A stretch of DNA of 64,000 bases from Puniceicoccales bacterium (GTDB lineage: Bacteria > Verrucomicrobiota > Verrucomicrobiia > Opitutales > UBA953). Of the stretch, positions 1-12,000 are shown one piece after another (the stretch's first letter is position 1; the number at the start of each line of letters is the position of its first letter). The notes under the pieces are model-generated. The model saw nothing but the letters and a program-made list of their open reading frames with translations, did not search any database and was not told the origin of the DNA. The stretch lies in contig JAIRPL010000037.1 in NCBI GenBank assembly GCA_031256995.1, positions 19,200 through 83,199 of the forward strand, read 5' to 3'. The position numbers and the translations under genes are program-made.

Positions 1-3000
1 ACCGTGCGCACAATCTCCGTCATGGGCACCGCGGAGGTCCCGGCCACGCTCGAATTTGTCGGCACCAAGATCCTTGGTGGAAACCACTGGATGCTTAGTA
101 GCTCCGAATCTGAACCCAACCTGGCGAACACCAAGCTCTATCTTGGGCCTTACGCGACACTTCTTTTCGCCACCGGGAAAACGAACGAGCAGGCCATCCC
201 CTACATCTGGATGCGCGGGGGGACGATCGCGGTGAACAATGGAGGCAGTTCCTCCTCCGGATTTGAGGCCGCGACGGTGCCCCCCGTCGTCGTGGTGGAA
301 CGCCCCGCCGGCGCGACGGGGACCGATGTCTGGACCTCCTACATCATTGACGGAAACACGACCAACCAATCCGCCGTTCACCCCTACCGCAACGGCACGA
401 CGTTCCAAGTCGCGGAAAACGCCGCGTTGAGCGTGCAGGCCAACCTGATCCTCGGCAGCAACAATACCCAGACCACGGGGATCACCAAGACCGGGGCCGG
501 CACCCTCATCCTCTCCGGGGCAAACGGCTGGGGCAACCTCTACAAGGGCGGGACGACGATCAACGCCGGGACGGTCGAGCTGGATTACACGCGGGCAGGC
601 TCGCCCGCGACAAACATCATCGCGACCGGGACGCCGCTCACGCTCTCCGGCGGCAGCCTGGTGGTCAAGGGGAAGGCCGGGCAAAACGGCATCGTGGAGA
701 CCTTCAGCGGCACCACCTCCACCGCCCAGACCAACTCCACCATCCGCATCGAAAAGGGCGCCGCCACGGCCATCACCCTCGCGCTGGGCACCCTCGCCGT
801 CAACGGCGCGCTGCGCCTCGAGGGGGCCGACCTCCCGCGCTACAACTCCGGCTACACTATCGGCACCACAAACTACACGACCACGACGTCGGCGGGCGCG
901 AATGACGGCGCGACCCGCCTCAAGGGCGTCGTGCTCGGCGGGGCGTGGGCCTCCACCCTCGCCTCCGGCGCGCCATCCGGCTCCTACTACATCGTCCCGC
1001 TGTCGAGCACGACGAGGATCTCGGTCCACCAGGGGATGCTCGTGCACAGCACCGGCGCGTCCACCGACCGCTCGTACGAGATCTACGATGGCGGCGGGAC
1101 ACCCGGCGCGGTGACCATAAGCGCGGGGGCTGAGACTACGATCGAGTCCCTCCTCTTCTCCGCCACCACGGCCGGCACCATCAACAACACCTCCTGCATC
1201 CGCGTCACCTCCGGGGAGATTGTCAAAACAGCCGACTCGGCCATGCTCACAATCGGGCTTGCTCCGGGGGACGGCTCCACCAACAAGATTGTGCCGGAGC
1301 GGGGCAACGTCGCCGGCACCGTGAAGCTTGTGAACAACGCCACCGACCCGGACTCGCTCCTCGTCGTCAATTCCGCCATCAGCAATCCGGGGTCCAACCC
1401 GGCTTCGCTCAGTGTCAGCGGCACGGCCCCGGTCGTGCTCGCAGGGAAGAATGACTTCAAAGGCTCGTTGACCATCCTCGGCCCGGCCCCGGTCATAATC
1501 AAAGGGGACAATGGCGGCCACACTAGCAGCACCGCCGCCAGTTTTACCGGCCCGGTGACAATCGCCCCTGGGGCGACACTCCGGTTCTCCAACGTTCCAG
1601 GACAGACTGTTCAATGCTACTACAATACTTTCGCGATCGGCGCGGGAGGCACGCTGCAGGTGGATACGGATGCGGTGACTTATTTTCTTCAAGGAGCCAT
1701 TTCCGGCGAGGGCGCCCTCGTGAAAACCGGAAGCGGGGGGCTGGGAATCAGCAATACGCCGAATGATACTTTCACGGGCGGGACCTACATCTATGGCGGC
1801 TACATCGGGATCAACTGCTCGGGCCCGACCTCCTCCATAAAAGGCACGGTGTATATCTTCGAGGGGGCATCCCTTCAGCTGAACGCCTCCGACGCGACCG
1901 GCCATGGCAATTCGGACACAAATCCAACCGGGCAGATAGACCACATCGTCCTCAACGGCGGGACTCTGCTTTGGAATAATAACGGCAACCAAACCTTTTC
2001 TTTCAACAAAGGAGGCTTGGAGATGACGGCCGGGACGTTTAGGCAGTCAACCACGGGTGGCCGGGTTTCCATACGTGCCGGCACGCCCATCATCACCCAT
2101 GCCACGAGCGCGCCCTCCCGCATCGGCCCCATGAACTTTGACCTGCGATCCAATGACCTGCGGTTCATCGTCGAGAAAGGCACCGTCCCGGTCTCCAACG
2201 GCATCAGCGTGGATTTGCTCATGGAGGCGGTGATCCGGGATTACCCAGGGTTCAACAACGTCATCCAAAAGTACGGCGACGGGCTTATGCGCCTCACGGG
2301 CACGAGCCAATACACGGGCGGCACCGTGATCAACGCCGGCACCATCTCCACCAACAACACCGCCGGGCTTGGGACCAGCCCGGTGACGCTGCGCGCCGGG
2401 GCCGTTTTCCATTATGACGGCGCGACCCCGTTCACCCTGAACGCCTCGACCAGCGCGCCCATCGGCAACAATGCCGCCGGGTCCAGCCTCGCGGGAAACA
2501 ATCCCGGCGATTACGGGGTGATCGACGTCTCCGCAGGCTCCACCGTGGTGCTCAACACGACGCTGGGCGGCGGCGCGGCCCAGTCACGCATCCTGAAGCG
2601 GGGCGAGGGCACCCTCGTCATCGGGGGAGCCGGCGACAACAACGGCGGGCACATCATCCTGGACGCCGGGCGGCTGGAGCTGAACAAGAGCGCCAATTTC
2701 GTGGCCGGCGGGCCGAAAGCCACCGGCTTTGGCGACCACGACTTCATCGTCAATGGCGGCCTGGCCATCCTCACCGGCGGCGCCGTCTCCGAGGCCAACC
2801 CGGGCAACGGGATGCAGTTTTACAAGGACACCAAATGGCAGATCAACGGCGGGAGCGTCGACCTGAACGGGCGCAGCGTGGCCCTCGCCAGCCTCGGCTC
2901 CACCGGCCCCGGCGGCATTGTCACCAACGCCAGCGGCGCGGGCCTCTCCAACCTCTGGTTCACGAACAACATCGTCAACGGCTACCACGATAACGAGACC

Positions 3001-6000
3001 TACGCCGGGAGGATCACCGGGAACGTCGGCATCGTCATCGCCGCCGGGTCAAACCGCATCCAGGGCCTCTCGGGCGTGAACACCTACACCGGGGCGACGC
3101 AAATCACCTCCGGGACGCTCCTCCTTTCCGGCGCCGGGAAGCTCGGCGCGACCCCCGTCACCGTGGGCGCCGCCGGAAGGCTGCTCCTGGAGGCCCCCGG
3201 CGCCATCGGCTCCATCGCCTCCCTGGATGTCACCACCGCCGGGGCCAAACTGGAGATCGCCGCCAGCCAGACTCTTTCCGCGGCCTACTCCGACGCCTCC
3301 GGGGCGGGCATCCTCTTCTCGGGCACGGGCGCGCCCGTGCTCACTTTCGCCACGGGGGCGACCGTCAACGCCGCCGTCTCCGGGCCGGGCGTGCTGGCCT
3401 TCTCCGGCGGCACCAGCACCCTGGCAAACACCGGCAACGCCCACACCGGCGGGACAAGGGTGCTCGGCGGCGCGACGCTCCTGTTCGCCAACCCGGCCGT
3501 GTTCGGGCCGGCGGGGGTCACCCTCGACAATGGCACGCTCTCCCCCGCCGGCGCCAGCGCGCTCAACCTCGCCGCCACTTCCGTGACCGTCAACGCCGGC
3601 GGCGGCACGCTCAACGCGGGCGCGGCGGATGTCTCCCTTGGCGCGGTCTCCGGCGCGGGGACGCTCCGCAACGCCGGCTCCGGCACGGCGTCCATCCGCT
3701 CCTTCACGTCGGGCATGATCGCGGGCGGGAAATGGCTGCTCGCCGATGGCGCGGTGCTCGCCGGCGCGGTCGTCTCCGGCCCCGGCGCGGTCGCCTCCCT
3801 CGGCATCGCGGGAAGCCCGGCCGGCACGGCGTCCCTCGGCACGCTTTCCACCCCGCAGGGCGTCTCGTTTCACACGAGGCTCTCCGGGGGGGATGTCTCC
3901 GACCGCTATGCCGTCACCAGCGGCGCCGTGGCGTTTGGCGCGGGGAATTTCGTGCGGATAAACACCGCCCTGGCGGGCGATTATACGATCGCCACGGCGC
4001 CGGGCGGCTTTTCCGGCCATGACAACCCGGCGAACCTGCTCCTCGTCGTCGGCGCGGAATCCCTTGGCAACACGCACAACCTGGCGGACTTCTCCGTGAA
4101 AAACTCCACGGAGCTTCACCTCGACCTCAAGATCGTCTCCGTCCCCCTCGTCTGGGGGGGCGACTCGCAAAACGCCTGGGATGCCGTGCAGGAGAACCGC
4201 CCCTGGGAGGACGCGGTCTCGCCCGTCGCGGGCAACTTTTTCGCGCGGGGTGACCGGGTGTTCTTCACCGCCGCCGGCGCGCAGTCGCCCGCGGTCACGG
4301 TGGGCGCCGGAGTGGGCGTCTCCGACATGTTTGTCACCGGCGGCGCCTACACCTTCTCCGGGCAGGGCATCACCGGCTCCGCCGCCCTGGCCACCGGCGG
4401 CGCGCACGCCTTCGGGGGCGCGGGGGCGGACAGCGCCCGGGGCGCGCTGGAGGTCTCCGGCGCGGGCACCGTGGCGGATTTCTCCGGGACCCCGCTGTCC
4501 TTCGCCGGCGGCGTCTCGGTGGCCGGTGGCGCGAGGCTCCGCCTCTCCAACGGCGCGCAGGTCTCCGCCACGCCCTCGCTCACGGTCGGCGGCGCCTCGG
4601 GCGTGGCGGGCATCCTGGAGGCCGGCGGGGCCATCGTGCTGAACCCGTCAACGCAGGTCTCCATGGGCCTTGCTGGCGCGGAATTCTCCCTGCCCGGGGC
4701 GCTGGACCGCCTCACCATCGGCGCCGGGAGCCTCTCCGGCGGCGGCGCGGACGGCGTCGCCTTCACCAAGACGGGTGCGGGGGTGCTGGCGCTCTCGGGG
4801 GACAACACGTTCACGGGCCGGGTCGTCGTCGGGCGCGGCACGCTTGAGATCGGCAGCGGCGGGGATGGGCGGCATGCCCTTGGCTCGCCCGCCACAAACG
4901 CGCTCTGGCTCGGCTCCGCATCCTCGGCCGCCACGCTCTCCGTGCCCTCCGGGGCGGATGCGGCGGTGTCGCTCGGCGGGCGCGAGGTCGTCGTCGGCGC
5001 CGCCGGCGCGGTGTTCGAGGTCGGGCAGGGGCGCGCGCTCTCCATCGGCGGGGCGCTCTCGGGCGACGGTTCGGCGGCCGCCGCCGGCATCGTGATCTCG
5101 AAAACCGGGAACGGGATGCTGGAGATCTCCGGGGACAACTCCCTCTCGCTCCACGGCACCATTGCCGTGCGGCAGGGGGCGCTTTCCATCTCCAGCGCGG
5201 AAAACCTGGGGGCCTCCTCCAACGTGATTCTCCTCGGGAACGACGTGGCGGTGGCCATTTCCACGGGCGGGCTGCGGGTCCCCGGCTCCGGCGTCCTGCG
5301 CCTGGCCAACCCGGTGGCGTTTTCCGGGGCCGGCGGCGTCATCGACGTGGACGGGGCGGCGGGGCGGCTCGTCCTGGACGGCCCCCTGGGGAACGGCGCC
5401 GGACAGGCGACCGCAGGCTCCGCGCGGGCGCTCACCAAGACAGGCGCCGGGACCCTGGTCCTGGCCGCCGACAGCACGGACGGCCTTGGCGTGGACGGCT
5501 CCGGGACCCCGCTGGGCGCCTCGCCCGCCGGCGCGCTGGCCGGGAATGCCGCCGTGGAGCAGGGCACGCTGCTCTTGCTCGCGCCCGGCGTCCTTGGCGT
5601 GGACGGGGCGGGGCAGGGGGAGGCTTTCACGCCGTTCTCCCTCGCGCTCGGAAGCGCGGGCCACACGGGCCGCCTTGACATCGCGGCGGACATCGGCGGC
5701 GGCGGCGCCATCGTGGCTGCATTCACGCCGGAGTCCCCGTTCCAGCTTGGCCGCCGCTCCATCGCGCTTGGCGACGCGGGCGGCGTCATCCACGTGGCGG
5801 AAAACATCTCCGCGGAGCATTCCGGGGCGCTTTCGGGGGGCATGCTCACGAAGGACGGCCTGGGCGTGCTCACGCTGCGCGGCGCCAACGCCGGCCTTGA
5901 CGACGCCGGAAACCCGGTCCCCGCGGGCGCGGCCCACACCGGGGCGGTCCATGTCCGCGAGGGCACGCTGGTGCTGGCCCATGCCGGCGCCGGGGCGGAT

Positions 6001-9000
6001 CCGCTCGTGGACGCCGCCGGGGTGGGCGCCGTCACGCTTGGCTCGGCCTCGACCTCGGGCGTGCTGCGGGTCGCCGTCTCCGGTGTGCTGGGCAACGATC
6101 TTGCCACGGTCGCCGGCGCGCCTCTCTCCACGCTTGAGATCGCCCCCCATGCGGGCGGCGCGGCCCCGGCGGTCACGCTGCGCGGCGCCAACCTGGGCTT
6201 TTCCGGCCTGTTTGCCGTGGCCCCGGGCGCGTCGCTGGCGTTCGCCTCCGCGGCGGAGATCGGCGGCGCGGGCGGTGTCTCCTCGTTCCTGCTTGGCGCG
6301 CCGGAGTTGAACCCGGACGCGCCCTTGGGCACGCCGGGCGCGCTGGTGTTCGCCCCCGATTTTTCCAACCCCGACGCGGGCGCGCGCACCCTCTCGCTCG
6401 GGGCGTCCCACTCCATCGTGCTGGGGGCATCCGGCGGCGCGTTCCGCGTCGAGGCCCCGGACTCCGGCACGCCGGCGACCCTGGTCCTGGGCGGCGCCGT
6501 CTCGGGAGCCACGCTGGTGAAGACAGGCGGCGGGCGGCTCGTGCTCAACGCGCAGAACAGCTTCCACGGGCTTTCCATCGAGGATGGCGTGGTTTTTGCC
6601 ACGCTGGGCGTGGAGGGGCTTGGCAATGGCGGCTCGCCGCTCTCCCTTGGCGGCGCCTCGACATCGGGCACCCTCGAGACCGCCGGATCCTTCTCCCTCG
6701 GGACGCGCCCGGTCAGCGTGAACGCCGGCGGCGGCGTCCTGCTCGTCCCCTCGGGGGCGGCGGGCTATGACGGCTCGGGCCTCTCCTCGGATTCCACGGC
6801 CGCGGTGCTGGAGAAAAAAGGCGCGGGCACCTTCCGCATCGCCGCCGCGCAGCCCGCGTTCCTCGGTGTGCTCGCCCTTTCCGGGGGCACGACGCGCCTT
6901 GGCGGCGAGGACGCCCTGGCCAACGCCGCCGCCCTGCGCGTGGAGAACGGCGCGACGGCCTTTGCCGAGCGCGCCCAGTCCTTCCAGTCGCTCGTCATTG
7001 GCGAGAACTCGGTTTTCACCTTCGACACCGCCATCGATGCCGCCTCCCGGAACCTGTCCGTCAACGCCCTGGACCTTGGCGGCTCGCTGCGCAACGCCAC
7101 CACGGTGACGGTGCTTTCCCCCGACGCCTCCGACCCCTCGCGGCCGGGCATCCTGACCATCCGCGCCGGGCAGACCGCCGCCCCACGGGACCTCATCCTC
7201 GGGCCGAACACCGTCTTCAACGTGGAGTCGGCCGACGCCGTCGTCACCACGTCCCTTGGCGCCATTTCCTTCCAGGGCCTCGCCTCCGACCCGGCCCATG
7301 GCGGCGCCGACACGCGCACCATCATCAACATCGCCAGCTACAACCACGAGCCGCGCTATGTGATCGCCCGCGCCACGGACATCTCCGGCGGGGGGTTCCG
7401 CGCCACGGTCGCCTTCCGCGACGCCCTCCCGGGCACCCCGGCCATCGCGCTTCCCGCCGCGCCGGACAGGGATCTCTTCCTCTCCGTCGACGCGCGCGTG
7501 GAGCGCTCCGCCACGGGGGGCGCCGAGCTTGTCGTCTCCAGCTCGCTCGTCTGGGAGTCGGTCTCGCCGGGGGCCGCGCACGGCGTCTTCAACATCGGGG
7601 CCAGCCCCGATGGCACGACCCCGGCGACATTCACGCTCGGCGAGATCCCCGACATCCTCGCGAAGGACAACCTGCTCGTGGACAACCTGCTGGCCACGGG
7701 GACCGGGCTGGATGGCGACGCCGCCCACAACCCCGACGACGCCTCGGACGCCAACGCCGGAGGCGCGTGGGACGGGCGGACGCTCGTGAAGCGCGGCGTG
7801 GGGACGCTCGTGCTGGCAGGCTCCAACGCCTACACCGGCCGCACCATCATCGAGAACGGGAGCATCCTGGCGCTGCGCGCGGACTCGCTGGGCGCGGCCG
7901 GCGCGGACGGGGTCTGGGCGCCCGTCGTCTTTGACGCCTCGAACGGCGTCCACAGCGGCGGCGGGGACGCCGTGCGCAGGCTGCGCTTCGACATCGAGTC
8001 GCGGCACTCCGGCGGGTTCTCGCGCGACGTCACGGGCGACGGGATCCTCGAGAAAAGCGGCGCCGGGCGTCTTTCCATCTTCGGCGCCCTCTCCCATTCC
8101 GGCGGCACCCGCGTGTATGACGGCACGCTGGCCCTCGCGGCCTCCGGCTCGCTTGGCGGCGCCTTGGTGCTTGATTCCTCCGAGGGCGGCCTGCGCGGGG
8201 GCGCCGGCCAGCCCGCCGCCGGCTCGCCGCGCTTTGACATCTCGGAGAAGGGCGCGGGGGCGGTTGTCCTGCTTGAGTCCGTCTCCGCCGACTTCCGCTC
8301 GGCCCTTCTCCTGGGCGCCGCGACCCTCCAGCTGGGTTCCGCCGGCACGGACGGCGCGGGGGCGGTCGCGGGCGTCATCTCCGGCGCGGGCGGGAGGCTT
8401 GTGAAGGATGGCGCCGGGCTTCTGTCGCTTTCCGGCGCGAACACGTTCACGGGCGGCATGGAGCTTCGCGGCGACGGCTCCATCCACGCCGGCCACGCGT
8501 CGGCCCTCGGCTCGGGCGTCTTTCTTCACGCCGGCTCGGGCGCCCTTGCCATCGCGCCCGGCCTTGCCCTGCGCAATGACATCACCCTGGCCGGCGGTGG
8601 CGCGCGCGAGTTTTTCAATGATGGCGCCGTGAGCCTCTCCGGGAGGTTCACCGTGGAGGATGGCGGCGGGGCGGTGCTCCTGAAGACCGGCGCCGGCGAG
8701 CTGCGCATGGAAAACACGGCCGCGCTCGACGCCCTTGGCCCGGGATCCGTCCTGCGCATCGACGCCGGCTCGGTGTTCCTGGCTGGGTCGCGGCTCGCGG
8801 CATCCCTTGAGGGCGCCGGCGCGCTGTCCGCCTCGCTGCCGTCAAGCGCCGCCACGTTTGTCTTCAGCGGCCCCGCCGGCGGTTACACGGGGTCGTTCAC
8901 GATGGAGCGCGGGGTGCTCGCGGCCGATGCCGGCACCTCCGCCGCGCTTCGCACCGGCACCCTCCGCCTCTCCCCGGTCTCCACCCTGTCGGTGGGGGAG

Positions 9001-12000
9001 GGCGCGTCCGGCGCGCCGCTGGGCGCCGTGGTGGCCAATGGCGGCACGCTGCGGTTCGCGTTCGGGGCGTACTCGCCCGCCGGGCTTCTTGAGGCGGAAT
9101 CGCTCGACCTGTCCGCCGGCGTTGTCGCGCGCCTTGAACTCTCGGGGCCGCTCAGCCTTTCCGCCGCCGACCCCGCCGGGCGGAACTTGTTCGCCCTCAA
9201 CGCGGGCAATCCCGCCGCGACGATGCGGCTCGCGTCCGCCGCCCATGTCACCGCGCCGGATGCGCTGGCGAACCCGGGGGCGTCCGTCTCCTGGCTCGAC
9301 ACGGGTGGCGCGGATGTCCTGGCCGGGCCTGTCACGCGCGTTGTGACCGACAGCCCCGGCGGCGCGCGCCTTGGCACGGCCTCCATCACCTACACGCCGC
9401 GCCTGGTGGATGACGCCTCGGCCTCCGCCGGCATGGCGCCCGGGATCCTGCTGGACGCCGTGCTTGAGACGCTCACGGCCGAGGCCGGGGCGGTGATCCC
9501 GCTGCGCCTGCCGCCCGGCGCGGACGCCTCGAACGCCGTGCTGCAGGCCCGCCTGCGCGGCGCCGGCGGTTTCGCGTTCAGCGGGCCTGGCGTGGCGACG
9601 GTCGGGAAGGCCGGCGGCCAGAACGACTATTCGGGGCCGACCTCGATCGACGCGGCGACGCTCGTGCTCGGCGCGGATGGCGCGCTGGGGCGCACCTCCT
9701 CCCTCACGCTCACCGGCTCCGCCGTGCTCGACATGGCGGGCGCGAGCCAGGATGTGCGTTCGCTTTATGGCGAGCCGGGCACCGTCCTGCGGCTTGGCGC
9801 GCTGGGGGTCGGCGGCTCCGGTGTCTTTGACGGGCTTCTCGAGGGAGGCCCCGGGGCGTCCATCGTGAAAACCGGCCCGGGCACCCTGGAGCTTTCCGCC
9901 GCAAGCCCGGCCGCGCCGGCGCTCGCCGTGCGGGGCGGCTCGCTTGTGGTCTCCGGGCTGCTTGGCGTGGATTCCCCCGGCGCCACGGACGCCTTCCACG
10001 CGGCGGACATCGTGCTCGACGGCGGCTCGCTGGTCTTTGCCTCCGAGTCCGGGTCGCAGACCCTTTCCGGAAAACTGTCCGCCGGGATGGGCGCCGGCGG
10101 CTCCCTCGTGAAGCGTGGCGGGGGGCGGCTCGCGCTCTCCAATGCCGCGAACACCCACGCGCAGACGATCGCCGAGGCGGGCGTGCTCGCCATTGCCGAC
10201 GGCGGCGCCCTTGGGTCCGGCGTGGCGGTGCTGTCGGGGGGCGTGGTGCTGGAGTTTTCCGGGGAGTCCGGGAAATCCTATTCCCATCCTCTTTCCATCG
10301 GCGCGGGCGGGGCGGTTTTTGCGACGCCGGCCTCCGAAGGCCCAGGCTTCTCGGCGGCCTTCTCGGCTGGGATCCTTGGCGAGTCCTCCACCTCCTCGAT
10401 CACCATTGAGGGGCCGGGCGAGGTCGACCTTTCCGGCGCGGACGCCGCCTATGCGGGCGAGACCCTTTTGCGCGGCGGCACGCTCGCCATCGCGCGCGAC
10501 TCCAACCTCGGCCAGGGTGGGCGCGTGTTTGACGGGGGGACCCTCCGCCTTTGCGAAGGCGCCGCGCTGCGTTCCACGTGGGTGGCCGCCGGCGGCGGTG
10601 GAGCCATCCTCGTGGATGGCGAGGGCGTCCTGGCGTCCTGGGGCGGCGACATTTTTGCGCGGACCGGGGCCGGCCCCGATCCGGCTCCCGTGACCAAGGG
10701 CGGCGCGGGGACCCTCGTCGTCACGGGCGAGATCACGGCCCCGTTCCGCGTTGGCGAGGGTGTGCTGGCGGGGACCGGGCGGATCACGGATCCGTCGTTC
10801 GCCGGGGGGGTGGTCATTTCGCCCGGCCTCAATGGGGTGCCGGGCGGGGTGCTCCGCCTTGGCCATGCGGGTGGCGTCGTGGAGCTGGAGGGCGTCACCC
10901 TGCGCCTCCTCCCGGATGCCGGCGGCGGCGTGCTGGCCGTCGAGGGCGACGCCTCCTTCGGCGTCTCCACGCCCAACACGCTGGACCTGCGCGACGCGGC
11001 CGGCGTGGGCGCCGCCAACACACGGCGTGTGATCCTCACGGCCACAGGCTCGCTGCGGCATGGCGAGCTGGCGGCCACGCTTTTTGAATGCCGCGGGATC
11101 CAGCTCAATGACGCGACCTCGCGCCACAAGGCGACGCTCGCCGTCGAGGGCGGCAGCCTCGTGCTCTCCACCTGGGCGGAGGCGTCGGGCGAGATGATCT
11201 GGACCGGCCAGTCCGTCTGGGACAAGGCGGGTGAGGACTGGTTGTACAGCGCGCCGGGGGCGGTCTTCAAGGACGGCGACAAGGTGCGTTTCAACGCCGA
11301 GCACGGCTCCAGGAACGTGGATGTCACAAGCAACGGCGGCGGTGTGCTGGTCGGGCAGATGGATGTCGAGAGCGGCGAATGGCGTTTTGACGGCGGGAAG
11401 ATCGCCGGGACAAATGTCCGCACTTCCGCCCCCGATGTCACGGGTGACGGCTGGCTTTATGTCCATGCCGGGGCCTCCGCCGCGTTTGGCAACGAGCTTG
11501 AATACGTGGGCGGGGGGATCTCCGGGGTTGTCGTCTTCGAGCGCGCGGTCCGGTTTGACGTCCCCCTGCGGATCCAGCGCGGCGGCTCGGCGCATCTTGA
11601 CCAGATCTCCACGCTCGACACGCCGGGTGTCCAGCTCGATGGCGAGCTTGTCGTCACGCGCTCGTCCGGCCGCTCCCTCACGCTTTCCGCGCCGCTTTCC
11701 GGCTCCGGGTCGCTGGTCCTTCTGGGCGATGGCGACGGGGTCTCCGGCGGCGTGATTGTCCTTTCCGAGCAGAACACGCACACCGGCGGCACGACCGTCT
11801 CCGGCGGGGTGACCCTGTCGCTCCCCTCGGACATGCCCCTTGGGCTTGGGGTGGCCCGCCTTGACGGGGCGTCCCTGGAGCTGTCCGGGACGTCCTACGC
11901 CAAGGCGTGGGAGCTTGGCCCGGCGGGCGGCGTCTTGCGCGTCGCCTCCGCCGACGCCTCCGTCCTCTTCGCGTCCCCGCTTTCACGGGTTGGCGAAAGC

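Noticed and set aside
4648..8529. Antisense open frame of about 1290 codons inside the giant autotransporter, and similar ones at 3049-4407, 4347-6671 and 8842-11781
   Set aside because: These are shadow frames from a GC-rich, repetitive gene with codon-position bias. The translations are Arg/Pro/Gly-rich without domains or ribosome-binding sites.
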